Part shown: in pieces, positions 43,923-52,588 of the stretch
Position numbering within the stretch: position 1 is the stretch's first letter
How the letters are laid out: each line of letters opens with the position of its first letter
Source of the DNA: Ardenticatenaceae bacterium
GTDB lineage: Bacteria > Chloroflexota > Anaerolineae > Promineifilales > Promineifilaceae
DNA: 64,000 nucleotides
Reading direction: 5' to 3'
Assembly (NCBI GenBank): GCA_020634215.1
Contig: JACKCD010000032.1
Location: forward strand, 1-64,000
Program-made: the position numbers and the translations under genes
Notes under the pieces: generated by a model
The model's database searches: none
Told to the model about the DNA's origin: nothing
What the model saw: only the letters and a program-made list of their open reading frames with translations

Positions 43923-45572
43923 ATGAAGCTCGATAGAACGCGAGTCATTTTTATTGCCATCATTGGCGTGGCACTGCTCGCCATCTGTGGTGTCATTGGC
44001 TACAATTTCTTAGGCTCGCTCGCTGGCGGTGCTGCCGAACCAACGGCCGTTTCTTCCAGTGGCAACAACGGCAGCAATGGCAACAATGGGCAAGCTACCG
44101 TAACGGCCGTTAATCTCGACTCCCCCGACCCCATCTTCGCCCCCAGCTACGACCCCAACGATGGGCTACCCACCTACATCTGCGGAGCCGACGCTTTTGG
44201 CAGCTACTTTACCCTGCAACAAATGCAGGTCTCCGGCAAAGACGTGGAAAATGGCTTCCACCTCGGCATCGTCCCCTTTGCCCTCGACGGCGACCCCAAC
44301 TATGAGGTTTCCGAAGAGCAGCGCACCGCGTTACTTGAAGCCGGGCAATGGAACTGCCTACTCACCACGCTCGACTCGGTGGCGTTGAAGAGTCCGGGGG
44401 TCATAACGGCCGTTGTGGACGAAAGTGCCGGAGCCGACCAGCTTTGGGGGCGCGACATCCCCACCATAAATGATCTCAAAAACAAGCGCATCGCCTTCTC
44501 GCGGGGATCCGTTGGTGAATACTTCCTCTACTACACCCTCTCCATCGCCCAGCTCAGCCCCCGCTCCGAAGTCACCCTAGTGCCGCAGGACACCGTGGCC
44601 GATGCCGTCGCCGCCTTCAACAACGGCCAGGCCGATGCCGTTTCCGGCTGGGAACCCGACATCTACGACGCTGAAAACAGCGGCGGCGTACCGCTCATGA
44701 GTTCCAACCAGCTTCGCATCGTGGTAGACGTGGTTGTCACCTCGCGCCAATCCGTCCAAACCCAGCCCGACCTGGTGCAAAACTTCCACAACGCCTGGTT
44801 TGCTACCCTCAAAGCCCAAATGGAAAACTTCGACACCGCCGCTGGACAAATCGCCCAATGGGGCCACAACGACTGGAGCTTTGTCTACACTGAAACCGCC
44901 AGCGACGACTTCCAAGCCTGGCTCGAAAGCGTAGCCCAGGCCGACCTTGGCGACAACGCCTTTGTCATGCGCGACACCCGGCCGCTCACCAACCGCCTCG
45001 GCATTGCCCGCCGCGTCTGGGCCGCTTCCGATGTCCCTGTGCCAAACGACGACATTGAAAGCCTCATCGAACCCCGCTTTGTCCTGCGTGCCGCCGAACA
45101 AGCCAGCCTGCAAGCCAACGGCAACCCAGTCAACGACACCTTCTCCATGTCCGCCCGCACCCAGCTAGACCTGACCGGCGTGGATTCTGACGCAGCGGCA
45201 ACGCTGGCCGTGCTGCCGTGCCGCACCTTCAACTTCCTGCCTGAATCCACCGAACTGACGCTGGAATCGCGCCGCACGCTGGATAACTGCGTCATTCCCA
45301 CCCTCTCGCAAAGCGTTGGCCTGCTCTTGCGCGTGCGCGGCTCCTCCGCCTGGCCCGCTAACGAGCCGCCCTACACCGAAGCCGACATTTTGGAAGTGGC
45401 CGAAGGACGTGCTCAATCGGTGGTAGATTATCTGGTCACACAGGGCATTGACCCCGCTCGCTTCATCGTCGAAGCCACCCTACCGCCGGAAGACCACCGC
45501 AACAGCGATGACCCCCTTGTGCAAGCCGACGACCGCTTTGTCGAATTGACGCTTGTCACTGTTGGGCGGTAA
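43923..45572 (+). CDS. ABC-type solute-binding domain fused to an OmpA-like domain
   Basis: 549-residue exported protein anchored by an N-terminal membrane helix (VIFIAIIGVALLAICGVIGY), followed by a Ser/Asn/Gly linker. Residues about 85-350 form a NMT1/SsuA-like periplasmic binding domain (FTLQQMQVSGKDVENGFHLG, IAFSRGSVGEYFLYYTL, AFNNGQADAVSGWEPDIYDA). The C-terminal 120 residues are OmpA-like (FNFLPESTELTLESRRTLDN, GRAQSVVDYLVTQGIDPARF), usually a peptidoglycan contact. No permease is adjacent, so it may sense or organise rather than transport. GGAGAGG precedes the ATG. Confidence 0.8.
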   Translation: MKLDRTRVIFIAIIGVALLAICGVIGYNFLGSLAGGAAEPTAVSSSGNNGSNGNNGQATVTAVNLDSPDPIFAPSYDPNDGLPTYICGADAFGSYFTLQQMQVSGKDVENGFHLGIVPFALDGDPNYEVSEEQRTALLEAGQWNCLLTTLDSVALKSPGVITAVVDESAGADQLWGRDIPTINDLKNKRIAFSRGSVGEYFLYYTLSIAQLSPRSEVTLVPQDTVADAVAAFNNGQADAVSGWEPDIYDAENSGGVPLMSSNQLRIVVDVVVTSRQSVQTQPDLVQNFHNAWFATLKAQMENFDTAAGQIAQWGHNDWSFVYTETASDDFQAWLESVAQADLGDNAFVMRDTRPLTNRLGIARRVWAASDVPVPNDDIESLIEPRFVLRAAEQASLQANGNPVNDTFSMSARTQLDLTGVDSDAAATLAVLPCRTFNFLPESTELTLESRRTLDNCVIPTLSQSVGLLLRVRGSSAWPANEPPYTEADILEVAEGRAQSVVDYLVTQGIDPARFIVEATLPPEDHRNSDDPLVQADDRFVELTLVTVGR

Positions 45573-45578
45573 GATATT

Positions 45579-45610
45579 GGAGTAGGGGATCAACTCGAAT
45601 CCCCTACTCC
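45579..45610 (+). terminator. Hairpin after the solute-binding/OmpA gene
   Basis: GGAGTAGGGGAT (45579-45590) pairs perfectly with ATCCCCTACTCC (45599-45610) over an eight-base loop, followed by CCTTATTTG. Probable transcription terminator. Confidence 0.7.
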
Positions 45611-45647
45611 CCTTATTTGTTCAATAGTGGATTCTTCAGGAAAAGTT

Positions 45648-46076
45648 ATGACAACAGTTCAACTACAATCAGAGATCAACATTGAGCTTGAGAAGGTGTT
45701 AGATGGCGTTGCCAAATTGGACACTCCCGATTTGGAAAAATTTCTAACTGAGGTAAGTGTTCTCCTGGCGCAAAGAAAGGTAGCAAACTTTTCCAAGGAA
45801 GACGCACGATTGCTTCAAGTCATTAATCAAATGCTTCCAGTTTCAGTGCAAACACGCTACGACCAGCTAACAGATCTGCGGCGAAATGAAAAAATTGCGC
45901 CAGAAGAATACCAAGAGCTTTTAAGGTTGGTAGATCAAGTTGAGTTGGCTGACGCAAATCGTTTGGCGGCACTTATCGAATTGGCTCAATTGCGTCATTT
46001 GACGGTTGATCAGCTCATGCAACAGCTAGACATCCAACCACCTTCGCCTTATGTCTCGACGTTACATCACCGCTAA
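45648..46076 (+). CDS. Hypothetical helical protein often paired with HNH nucleases
   Basis: 142-residue all-helical protein (MTTVQLQSEINIELEKVLDG, LEKFLTEVSVLLAQRK, EEYQELLRLVDQVELADANR, LAQLRHLTVDQLMQQLDI). From memory, proteins of this shape in cyanobacteria and Chloroflexota are commonly encoded beside an HNH endonuclease; this is recollection, not a search. AGGAAAAGTT precedes the ATG at 45648. A short overlapping frame follows that looks like the beginning of such a partner. Confidence 0.55.
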   Translation: MTTVQLQSEINIELEKVLDGVAKLDTPDLEKFLTEVSVLLAQRKVANFSKEDARLLQVINQMLPVSVQTRYDQLTDLRRNEKIAPEEYQELLRLVDQVELADANRLAALIELAQLRHLTVDQLMQQLDIQPPSPYVSTLHHR

Positions 46077-46110
46077 CGGCCGTTGGTCGCGCTACTATCA
46101 ACGCGCTTAA
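46051..46110 (+). pseudogene. Possible 5' remnant of an HNH nuclease gene
   Basis: An ATG overlapping the previous gene's 3' end reads MSRRYITANGRWSRYYQRA then stops. M-S-x-R-Y-I is how many small HNH endonucleases begin. The frame runs into an AACGGCCGTT copy (46074-46083) and ends 27 bases later. The match is short, so this is only a suggestion. Confidence 0.3.
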
Positions 46111-46135
46111 CTTGAATCGTCCGGGGGTTGTAAAC

Positions 46136-46155
46136 ATGCGTAGGCTCCTACGCAT
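46136..46155 (+). terminator. Short perfect hairpin before the VWA gene
   Basis: ATGCGTAGG (46136-46144) and CCTACGCAT (46147-46155) are perfectly complementary with only two bases between, so it is a near-palindrome. It lies 35 bases before the VWA gene start and could be an operator or a terminator. Confidence 0.45.
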
Positions 46156-46189
46156 GGCAGGAAAACACCCCTAAAGAGGATACAGTTTT

Positions 46190-47845
46190 ATGAATTGGCA
46201 AAATTTTCGTGGTCTGGGGCTGTTGGTGGTGCTATTGAGTGTGACCGGCTTGGCCTGTGGGCTGCTAGATAATGCAGGAACAGAGGGGCCGCCGCGTGGG
46301 GCGGTGGTGGTGAATGGGGTGGCAAATACGGCACTGCAGCCGTGGCTGGAAACGGCCGTTTCCACCTTCAACGCCTCCTCCACCGAAGACACCAACGGCG
46401 ACCCCATTTACGTGCAAATGCAGTACGTGGAATCAGGCGCTGCCGTGGGGCAGTTGGTGGGAGATGAGACGGCCGTTCTCTGGCTCCCCGACGACCCCGT
46501 GTGGACCAACATTTTGGCCGACCAGGGCAGCAACCGCTTCCAAAGCAACTGCGTCAGCGTGGCCCAAAGCCCGCTGGTCATCGCCATGTGGCGCGACGTG
46601 GCCGAATCGCTGGGGTGGCCCGGCTTGCCCATTGGCTGGCTCGACATCGGCAGCCTCGCCGCCGACCCCGCCGCCTGGAACTACTACAGCGGCGGAGCCT
46701 ATGGCGAAACGTTCCGGCTGGGCCACACCCACCCCGGCCTCTCTGGTTCGGGAGCCAGCACCCTGCTGGCAATTGTGCAAGCGGCCGAAGCCCAAACCGA
46801 GGCCGTCACCAGCGACGACATCCAGAAGCCGATTGTGCAAGCGTCGGTGGGGGCGTTTGAAGGGGGCGTAAGCTGGTTTAGCAACAGCACCGCCGCTTTG
46901 GGGTCAGCAATGGCCGAGCGGGGTGTTAGCTATTTGGGGGCGGGCATCATGTATGAAAGCACGGTGCTGCAAGTTGGCAACGGCGACATTGTGCCGGTCT
47001 ACCCGCTGGAAGGAACGTTTATGTCCACCCACCCGGCCTGCATCAGCCAAACGGCCGATTCTGCCACCCAGGCTGCGGCCGCCGTTTTTCGGGATTATTT
47101 GCTGGGGGATGAGGGGCAACAAACGGCCGTTGCCGCCGGTTTCCGCCCTGTCAACAGCACCATTGCCGCCGACACGGCTCCATTTGATGCTGTCAGCGGC
47201 GCAGATCTGACGCAGCCCACCACCGTTTTTGGCGCGCCCAGCGTCGAAACCGTCTACGCTGTGCAGGCGTTGTGGCAATCGGCGCGGAAAGATGTCAACT
47301 TGGTCATGCTGCTCGACACCTCTGGCAGCATGGAAGGGGACAAAATTATTGGGATGCGGCTGGCGGCGGAGCAATTTGTGCAGCAAATGGGAGACGATGA
47401 CTACATCAGCGTCATTGATTTTCACACCCAACCCGACGTGGTGGTCTATCACGAACGAGTAGGCGACAAGCGGGAAGAAGTGATTGCCATTATTCAGCGC
47501 ATGGTAGACGGCGGCGACACGGCACTCTATGATGCCATTGCCACTGGGGCGCAAATTATTGACCAGACGACGCTGCCGCAAACGACCAACGCGATGGTGG
47601 TGTTGACCGACGGGCAAGACACCAACAGCAGCAGGAATTTTGATAGCGGCCTGATTGCTGATGCAACGGCCCACGATACCACCGTCTTTACGATTGCCTA
47701 TGGCAACGATGCCGAAGAAAGCACGCTGCAAGCGTTGGCGACGCAGGGTAACGGCAACTTTTTCCTGGGGGATGAGGCCAGCATTGCGGCAATTTATGAT
47801 GAAATGTCGGCTGCGTTTGGCGGCAGCGTGGGGGTTGGGCGGTAA
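46190..47845 (+). CDS. Lipoprotein with solute-binding and von Willebrand A domains
   Basis: 551-residue lipoprotein: signal LLVVLLSVTGLAC with lipobox Cys. A type-2 periplasmic-binding-like domain (about 45-335; SGSGASTLLAIVQAAEAQTE, IVPVYPLEGTFMSTHPACIS, FRDYLLGDEGQQTAVAAGFR) precedes a VWA domain (about 370-540). The VWA domain has the complete MIDAS start DTSGSM in NLVMLLDTSGSMEGDK and the later DGGDTALYDAI and VLTDGQDTNSS. Such proteins are thought to mediate metal-dependent surface adhesion. With the solute-binding/OmpA gene upstream it forms a recurring-looking pair. Three palindrome copies or variants lie within it. Confidence 0.85.
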   Translation: MNWQNFRGLGLLVVLLSVTGLACGLLDNAGTEGPPRGAVVVNGVANTALQPWLETAVSTFNASSTEDTNGDPIYVQMQYVESGAAVGQLVGDETAVLWLPDDPVWTNILADQGSNRFQSNCVSVAQSPLVIAMWRDVAESLGWPGLPIGWLDIGSLAADPAAWNYYSGGAYGETFRLGHTHPGLSGSGASTLLAIVQAAEAQTEAVTSDDIQKPIVQASVGAFEGGVSWFSNSTAALGSAMAERGVSYLGAGIMYESTVLQVGNGDIVPVYPLEGTFMSTHPACISQTADSATQAAAAVFRDYLLGDEGQQTAVAAGFRPVNSTIAADTAPFDAVSGADLTQPTTVFGAPSVETVYAVQALWQSARKDVNLVMLLDTSGSMEGDKIIGMRLAAEQFVQQMGDDDYISVIDFHTQPDVVVYHERVGDKREEVIAIIQRMVDGGDTALYDAIATGAQIIDQTTLPQTTNAMVVLTDGQDTNSSRNFDSGLIADATAHDTTVFTIAYGNDAEESTLQALATQGNGNFFLGDEASIAAIYDEMSAAFGGSVGVGR

Positions 47846-47847
47846 AA

Positions 47848-47913
47848 AATGGTAATCAGTAATCGGTAATCAGTGTTCTCGACTGGTTACTGGTTACTGA
47901 TTACTGACAACTG
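47848..47913. repeat. Word-repeat inverted repeat, GGTAATC family
   Basis: GGTAATCAGTAATCGGTAAT (47851-47870) faces GACTGGTTACTGGTTACTGA (47880-47899) and ATTACTGACAACTG. It lies between the VWA gene and the next gene. Confidence 0.75.
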
Positions 47914-47916
47914 AAT

Positions 47917-48621
47917 ATGAAACTGAGCGCGGAGCAAAAAAACCTTCTACGGCAACTGTTGGCCCTGATTGAGGCGGGGAAGTTGAAGGAGCCGATTACA
48001 CCGGTTCCGGGCAATAACCCGACGCACTTTGCCATTTATTTGCGCGGCGACAAAAGTTTTCATTTTAAGCGAATTAGTGATTTGGACGCGCTCTGCGATG
48101 CGGGGCTGCTGACGTATCGTTGGAATCGGCAGGGGACGGGGAAGCTGTATTATGTGACGAAGGAGGCGGAAACGGCCGTTTCCACGAACTTTGCCACGCC
48201 GAAAACGGCCGTTAATGGGGACATTGACCTGGTGGAACTGGTGCGCGTGATGAGCGGTGGTGTGATTGAGGTAGACCCGTGGAGCACTCAGCTCGATCTG
48301 GACAGCGTCGCCCATGATCCGGTGCAGCGCCACACCGTTGTCCATGCCCTGGTGGAGCAACTACTGGCATTTGCCCAGCGGGAACTGCCGTGGGAACTGT
48401 TTATGCCGTATCAAAAGCAGGTGCGGGCACTACAGGATTTGCTGCTGGGGGCTGAGGTGGATAACGGCCGTTTACACATCTTCGCCCACCACCTCGCCTT
48501 CCCCGCCGACCTCACCCAGCGGCTCGACTTCTCGCTGCAAGCGTGGGTCTATCTCTACCCGCTCCTCCTCATCGGCAGCACCCGGCTAGGGGTAGAGGAG
48601 TTGGTGATCAGTAAACGGTAA
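47917..48621 (+). CDS. Hypothetical protein downstream of the VWA gene
   Basis: 234-residue soluble protein of unknown family. The N-terminal third (FAIYLRGDKSFHFKRISDLD, LLTYRWNRQGTGKLYYVTKE) has the feel of a winged-helix or small beta domain, while the rest is mixed. The last residues VISKR and the TAA stop are encoded by the GGTAATC repeat that follows. Three palindrome copies read ETAVS, KTAVN and NGRLH. It is likely cotranscribed with the VWA gene. Confidence 0.55.
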   Translation: MKLSAEQKNLLRQLLALIEAGKLKEPITPVPGNNPTHFAIYLRGDKSFHFKRISDLDALCDAGLLTYRWNRQGTGKLYYVTKEAETAVSTNFATPKTAVNGDIDLVELVRVMSGGVIEVDPWSTQLDLDSVAHDPVQRHTVVHALVEQLLAFAQRELPWELFMPYQKQVRALQDLLLGAEVDNGRLHIFAHHLAFPADLTQRLDFSLQAWVYLYPLLLIGSTRLGVEELVISKR

Positions 48622-48702
48622 TCGGTAATCAGTAAGCGGTGTAGCTGGCGACTGATAACTGATAACTGATAACTGATTACTGATTACTGATAACTGATTA
48701 CT
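48607..48702. repeat. Word-repeat inverted repeat, GGTAATC family, long copy
   Basis: AGTAAACGGTAATCGGTAAT (48609-48628) faces a long run of ACTGATAACTGATTACTGAT words (48653-48702). Both convergent neighbours take their stop codons from it (48619-48621 plus strand; 48698-48700 minus strand). Confidence 0.8.
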
Positions 48703-49972
48703 GGAAAAAAGCCAGCACCGTCCCAGTGACCAAAATCAGCAGAAAGCCAGGCAAGAAGACGCGGCGCAGGCTGGCGGAGCCGCTGGTTAGCACAATGCCA
48801 CCTTTGACAACGGTATTGGACATGGTGGCGAGAACGATGGCACGAACGGCCGTTTGTGCCGCCAAATTCCCACTCCGGTTTAGTTCCGACATGGACAGCG
48901 TAATCGCATCCACATCCACCAGCCCCGACAAAATGCTCGACGCATACACCCCGACATCCCCTAGATAAAACTGCGCCGCCCGGCCGGCGAGCAAAATCAC
49001 CCCATACAGCAGCCCAAAGGTAATGGCTGGTCCCAGTTCAAACGGGTTTGCTACCGCTACCTCTTCCTGATCATTGCCATGCGGCGCAAAGTAGAGATAA
49101 CCGCAATAGGCCAACCCCACCACCGCCGCCGCCACAATGGGCAGCCACAGCCGCGCCAGCAGTGATGCATTGACCGCCGCCACTTCGAGCAGCACGCGGG
49201 CAAACATCACCGTCCACGCCACCATGATCGCCAAGGCAAATGGCTTTGCCATTTGGCTGTCTTTTTGGCTGCGCTGGGAGAAGCTGAGGGTAACGGCCGT
49301 TGACGACACCAAGCCCCCCAGCAGCCCCGTCAGCCCAATCCCCTGCCGTGACCCCACCAGCTTGATCAGCACATAGCCCAAAAAGCTAATCCCCGAAATC
49401 AACACCACCATCAGCCAAATTTTGTAAGGGTTCAGCACGTCAAATGGTGGCGTGGCGGCAATTGGCTCATTGGGCAGCACCGGCAGCACGATGGCTGTGA
49501 TGAGAGCAAATTTGAGCGCAGCAACAATATCTTCCCGCGTCAGCCGTTTAACAAAGGTGTGGAGTTCTAGCTTAAACGATAGCAGCGCCGTCGTGATAAC
49601 CCCGAGCGCCACCGCCAGGGCCACCTGCCCCCAATACGCCATTGCTCCAGCCAAGATGACAACCACGCCAGCCACTTCGGTGGTCATGCCAATGCTGCCC
49701 CCTTTGGATGTGTGGTAATAGGCAATGGCTAACAACAACCCCAGCATGGTGACAATGACGACAAAGGCCCAGACCGAACCCATTTGCTCGGTAGCAAAAG
49801 CGGCCGTTGCCCCCGCCAGCCCTAGCAGCGCAAACGTTCGCAGCCCCGCTGCCGTTTTTTCCTCTGGCTTGTTTTCAGCATCATAGGAATATTCCCGCTG
49901 CAACCCCACCAGCAGGCCAATAAAAAGAGCCACCCCAAAATGATAAAAAAGCTCGCTATTCTCACCTATCAT
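48698..49972 (-). CDS. MgtC/DUF4010 family membrane protein
   Basis: 424-residue protein with about twelve hydrophobic segments. The N-terminal MgtC/SapB-like part (GVALFIGLLVGLQREYS, GLRTFALLGLAGATAAF, GSIGMTTEVAGVVVILAGAM) is followed by a DUF4010 domain (ISFLGYVLIKLVGSRQGIGL, GLVSSTAVTLSFSQRSQ, LSGLVDVDAITLSMSELNRSG). The function of this combination is unknown; MgtC itself concerns Mg limitation. AGAGGG before the ATG at 49972 supports that start; a GTG at 49978 is an alternative. The stop lies in the word repeat shared with the convergent gene. Confidence 0.85.
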   Translation of the reverse strand: MIGENSELFYHFGVALFIGLLVGLQREYSYDAENKPEEKTAAGLRTFALLGLAGATAAFATEQMGSVWAFVVIVTMLGLLLAIAYYHTSKGGSIGMTTEVAGVVVILAGAMAYWGQVALAVALGVITTALLSFKLELHTFVKRLTREDIVAALKFALITAIVLPVLPNEPIAATPPFDVLNPYKIWLMVVLISGISFLGYVLIKLVGSRQGIGLTGLLGGLVSSTAVTLSFSQRSQKDSQMAKPFALAIMVAWTVMFARVLLEVAAVNASLLARLWLPIVAAAVVGLAYCGYLYFAPHGNDQEEVAVANPFELGPAITFGLLYGVILLAGRAAQFYLGDVGVYASSILSGLVDVDAITLSMSELNRSGNLAAQTAVRAIVLATMSNTVVKGGIVLTSGSASLRRVFLPGFLLILVTGTVLAFFQ

Positions 49973-50091
49973 CTTCACATCCCTCTACTCGGCATTTGAT
50001 TATGGCCGATTGTGCATTATGGGCAAACGGGATGCCAGCGGGGCTTCTAAACAAGCTGTGAGCCAACATGTGCGCGAGACTCATCAAATGG

Positions 50092-51156
50092 CTACGCTCC
50101 CGCCCGCAAGGGGGAGCTAATCGCATGTAAATATTGCAAAATTTCTACATAGGAACGGGCAACCGTTGTTTCGTAGTACGGGATACGATGCTCGGCACAA
50201 AACTGTTTGATAATGGCTTGGGCTTCGCGCAGCTTGTTTTCGGCCATGGTCGGAAACAAATGGTGCTCAATTTGAAAGTTGAGGCCACCATACAAGTAGT
50301 CGGTAAGCGGGTGTGACTGGACATTGCGGGCGGTCAAAATCTGCTTGAGCATAAAATCGAGGTTCATATCCTCTTCAACAATCAACATGCCCTTGTGGTT
50401 GGGGGCAAAAACGGAGGCTAAGTAGAGGCCAAAGAATGCCTGCTGTACGGCGATGAATAAAACGGCCGTTTGTACAGGCAGTGCTGCAAAAACCAGCCAA
50501 AAAAACCAGGCAAAATGCAGCAACATCAAAACCAGTTCCGCCAGCCGATATTTCCAGGGGCGCGTGAGCAAAAACTGAAGGCTGCCAAAGCGCAGACTGA
50601 ATGATTCAAACATCACCAAAAAAGGGAATAGATATGCCTGATACTTCACCATCCAACGAAACAATCCACGTTTTTCCAGCGCATCTTGCTCGCTAAAGGC
50701 AATAAAAGGAAAGTCAATATCCGGGTCGGCATCCTGTTCATTGGGATGGGCATGGTGTTCATTGTGTTTGTTAAGCCACCAGCCAAAGCTCATTCCCAAC
50801 AGCAGTGGCCCATGTAGCAGACCAAACAAATCGTTGGTCTCCGTTTTGCGGAACGCCTGCCGATGCCCGACATCATGGGCAATAAAGCCAAATTGAACAA
50901 ACACAAACCCCATAAAAAGGGCATTGAGCAACTGAACCCATACCAAATCGGTGGCAAATAATATGACGATAGATATGCCAAGCATGATAAAGTTGGAGGC
51001 AATACGTCGTGACACGTAGCCAGGCTGTTTTTCCAACAGCCCTTTCTTTTTTATCTGCTTTTTCAACACGCCATAGCTTGCGTGTGGGTTGATATTATCG
51101 GGCACTGTCAATGTGGGACTTGCCTGATGGTACACAGGGCTGACTACTTCAGTCAT
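50092..51156 (-). CDS. Membrane fatty acid desaturase
   Basis: 354-residue acyl desaturase with the three histidine boxes HDVGH, HNEHH and QIEHH. The Gln in the third box and the GLNFQIEHHLFP string point to the acyl-CoA/lipid desaturase group that includes front-end and linoleoyl-CoA-type enzymes. Four membrane helices are visible. I chose the ATG at 51156 (MTEVVSPVYHQ), preceded by AAGGAG. The longer frame up to 51324 would begin in palindrome-rich spacer DNA and is unlikely. Confidence 0.88.
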   Translation of the reverse strand: MTEVVSPVYHQASPTLTVPDNINPHASYGVLKKQIKKKGLLEKQPGYVSRRIASNFIMLGISIVILFATDLVWVQLLNALFMGFVFVQFGFIAHDVGHRQAFRKTETNDLFGLLHGPLLLGMSFGWWLNKHNEHHAHPNEQDADPDIDFPFIAFSEQDALEKRGLFRWMVKYQAYLFPFLVMFESFSLRFGSLQFLLTRPWKYRLAELVLMLLHFAWFFWLVFAALPVQTAVLFIAVQQAFFGLYLASVFAPNHKGMLIVEEDMNLDFMLKQILTARNVQSHPLTDYLYGGLNFQIEHHLFPTMAENKLREAQAIIKQFCAEHRIPYYETTVARSYVEILQYLHAISSPLRAGA

Positions 51157-51376
51157 TCTTTTTCTCAACTCCTTAATCTCAGGGTTGTTTCTCCCCAAAA
51201 TAGATGATAAACGGCCGTTTTCCCACCCCCTACACGGCCAGCCCGATCCTATCACGAAGCTGGCATTAAGGCTTGAAAAAACGGCCGTTTTCTCACAAAC
51301 TCCTACAAACTCACCCCCAAACAACCAAACCTGACCCTGTAGCCAAGACTAGAAAACCGTAACCACAGGTCTGCCG

Positions 51377-52519
51377 TTAAAACCCCAGCGAACGGCCGAT
51401 AATTTCCTTCATAATCTCATTCGTCCCCCCGTGAATCGGGTCAATCCGCACGTCGAGGAACAGCTTGGCAATGGGGTATTCCAGCATGTAGCCATAACCA
51501 CCATGTAGCTGCAGACATTGATCCATCACCCGCTTGGCTAAATCCGTCGTCCACCACTTCACCATCGCCGCCTTTTCCGGCGTAAGCCGCTTCTCGTTTT
51601 GCTCCATAATGCAGTGGTCTACAAACACGCGCCCAATTTCCAGCTCAGTTTTCATTTCCGCCAGCTTGAAGCGGCTGTTTTGGAAGGTGCCGATGGGGCG
51701 GCCAAAGGCAGTGCGCTCCTGGCAATAACGAATAGTGTGGTCAAGGGCGGCTTCAGCGGCCGTTAATGCCCCCAGCCCAATGACCAGTCGCTCCTGCGGC
51801 AGGTTGTGCATGAGGTAGAAAAACCCCTTGCCCTCTTCACCAAGCAGGTTTTCGGCCGGCACCTTGACATCGCGGAAAAAGAGTTCGGCGGTGTCTTGGG
51901 CATGGCGACCCACTTTGTCCAGATTGCGCCCACGCTCAAACCCCTCCATGCCGCGCTCCACCAGCAGCAGGCTCATCCCCCGCGCCCGCGCTGCCGGGTC
52001 GGTTTTGCAAACCACAATCACCAAATCACTGATGATGCCGTTGGAGATAAAGGTCTTTTGCCCGTTGAGGAGGTAATGGTCGTCACGTTTAACGGCCGTT
52101 GTTCCAATCCCCTGCAAATCACTCCCCGCATTCGGCTCACTCATAGCAATCGCGGTAATGATTTCGCCCGTTGCCATCTTTGGCAAATATTTTTTCTTCT
52201 GTGCCTCGCTGCCAAACGCCAGCAGATATGGCACAACTAGCTCGTTATGCACCCCAAAGGCGGGGCCGGTCGCCCCCACCTTGGACAACTCCTCGGCAAA
52301 AATGACGTTGTAGCGGTAATCCGGCTCACCCAGCCCACCGTATTCCTCCGGCACGTCCATACACAAAAAGCCGGCCTCACCCGCCTTTAGCCACACCTCC
52401 CGCGATACAATGCCATCTTTTTCCCACTGCTCATGGAATGGCACCACTTCCCGCTGTACAAATTGCCGCACCGCATCGCGGAACATGCGGAGTTCGTCTG
52501 TCATGTATTGTTCTTGCAT
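51377..52519 (-). CDS. Acyl-CoA dehydrogenase, long-chain type
   Basis: 380-residue flavoprotein performing the first dehydrogenation of acyl-CoA beta-oxidation. Typical strings are AIAMSEPNAGSDLQGIGTTA, GQKTFISNGIISDLVIVV, CLQLHGGYGYMLEYPI and DPIHGGTNEIMKEIIGR. The usual short/medium-chain catalytic Glu (in YEGT) is Gly here, while MHNLPQERLVIGLG carries the helix-G Glu used by long-chain and isovaleryl-CoA enzymes, so the active site is of that type. Start at 52519 (MQEQYMTDEL) or 52504. It follows the ornithine-cyclodeaminase-like gene on the same strand. Confidence 0.9.
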   Translation of the reverse strand: MQEQYMTDELRMFRDAVRQFVQREVVPFHEQWEKDGIVSREVWLKAGEAGFLCMDVPEEYGGLGEPDYRYNVIFAEELSKVGATGPAFGVHNELVVPYLLAFGSEAQKKKYLPKMATGEIITAIAMSEPNAGSDLQGIGTTAVKRDDHYLLNGQKTFISNGIISDLVIVVCKTDPAARARGMSLLLVERGMEGFERGRNLDKVGRHAQDTAELFFRDVKVPAENLLGEEGKGFFYLMHNLPQERLVIGLGALTAAEAALDHTIRYCQERTAFGRPIGTFQNSRFKLAEMKTELEIGRVFVDHCIMEQNEKRLTPEKAAMVKWWTTDLAKRVMDQCLQLHGGYGYMLEYPIAKLFLDVRIDPIHGGTNEIMKEIIGRSLGF

Positions 52520-52526
52520 TGTTTGT

Positions 52527-52586
52527 AGGGCATAGGATGTGGGGTGTGGGGCGCAAAAAATCACACCCTACACCCCACACCCTACG
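52527..52586. repeat. Word-repeat inverted repeat, GTGTGGG family
   Basis: GTAGGGCATAGGATGTGGGG (52525-52544) and TGTGGGG words face CACACCCTACACCCCACACC (52562-52581). It fills the gap between two minus-strand genes. Confidence 0.75.
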
Positions 52587-52588
52587 TC

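Noticed and set aside
10796..48702. Iterated GATTGGA and GGTAATC words as CRISPR arrays
   Set aside because: Units are 7-10 bases without unique spacers, and the two arms are complementary; no cas genes are present.
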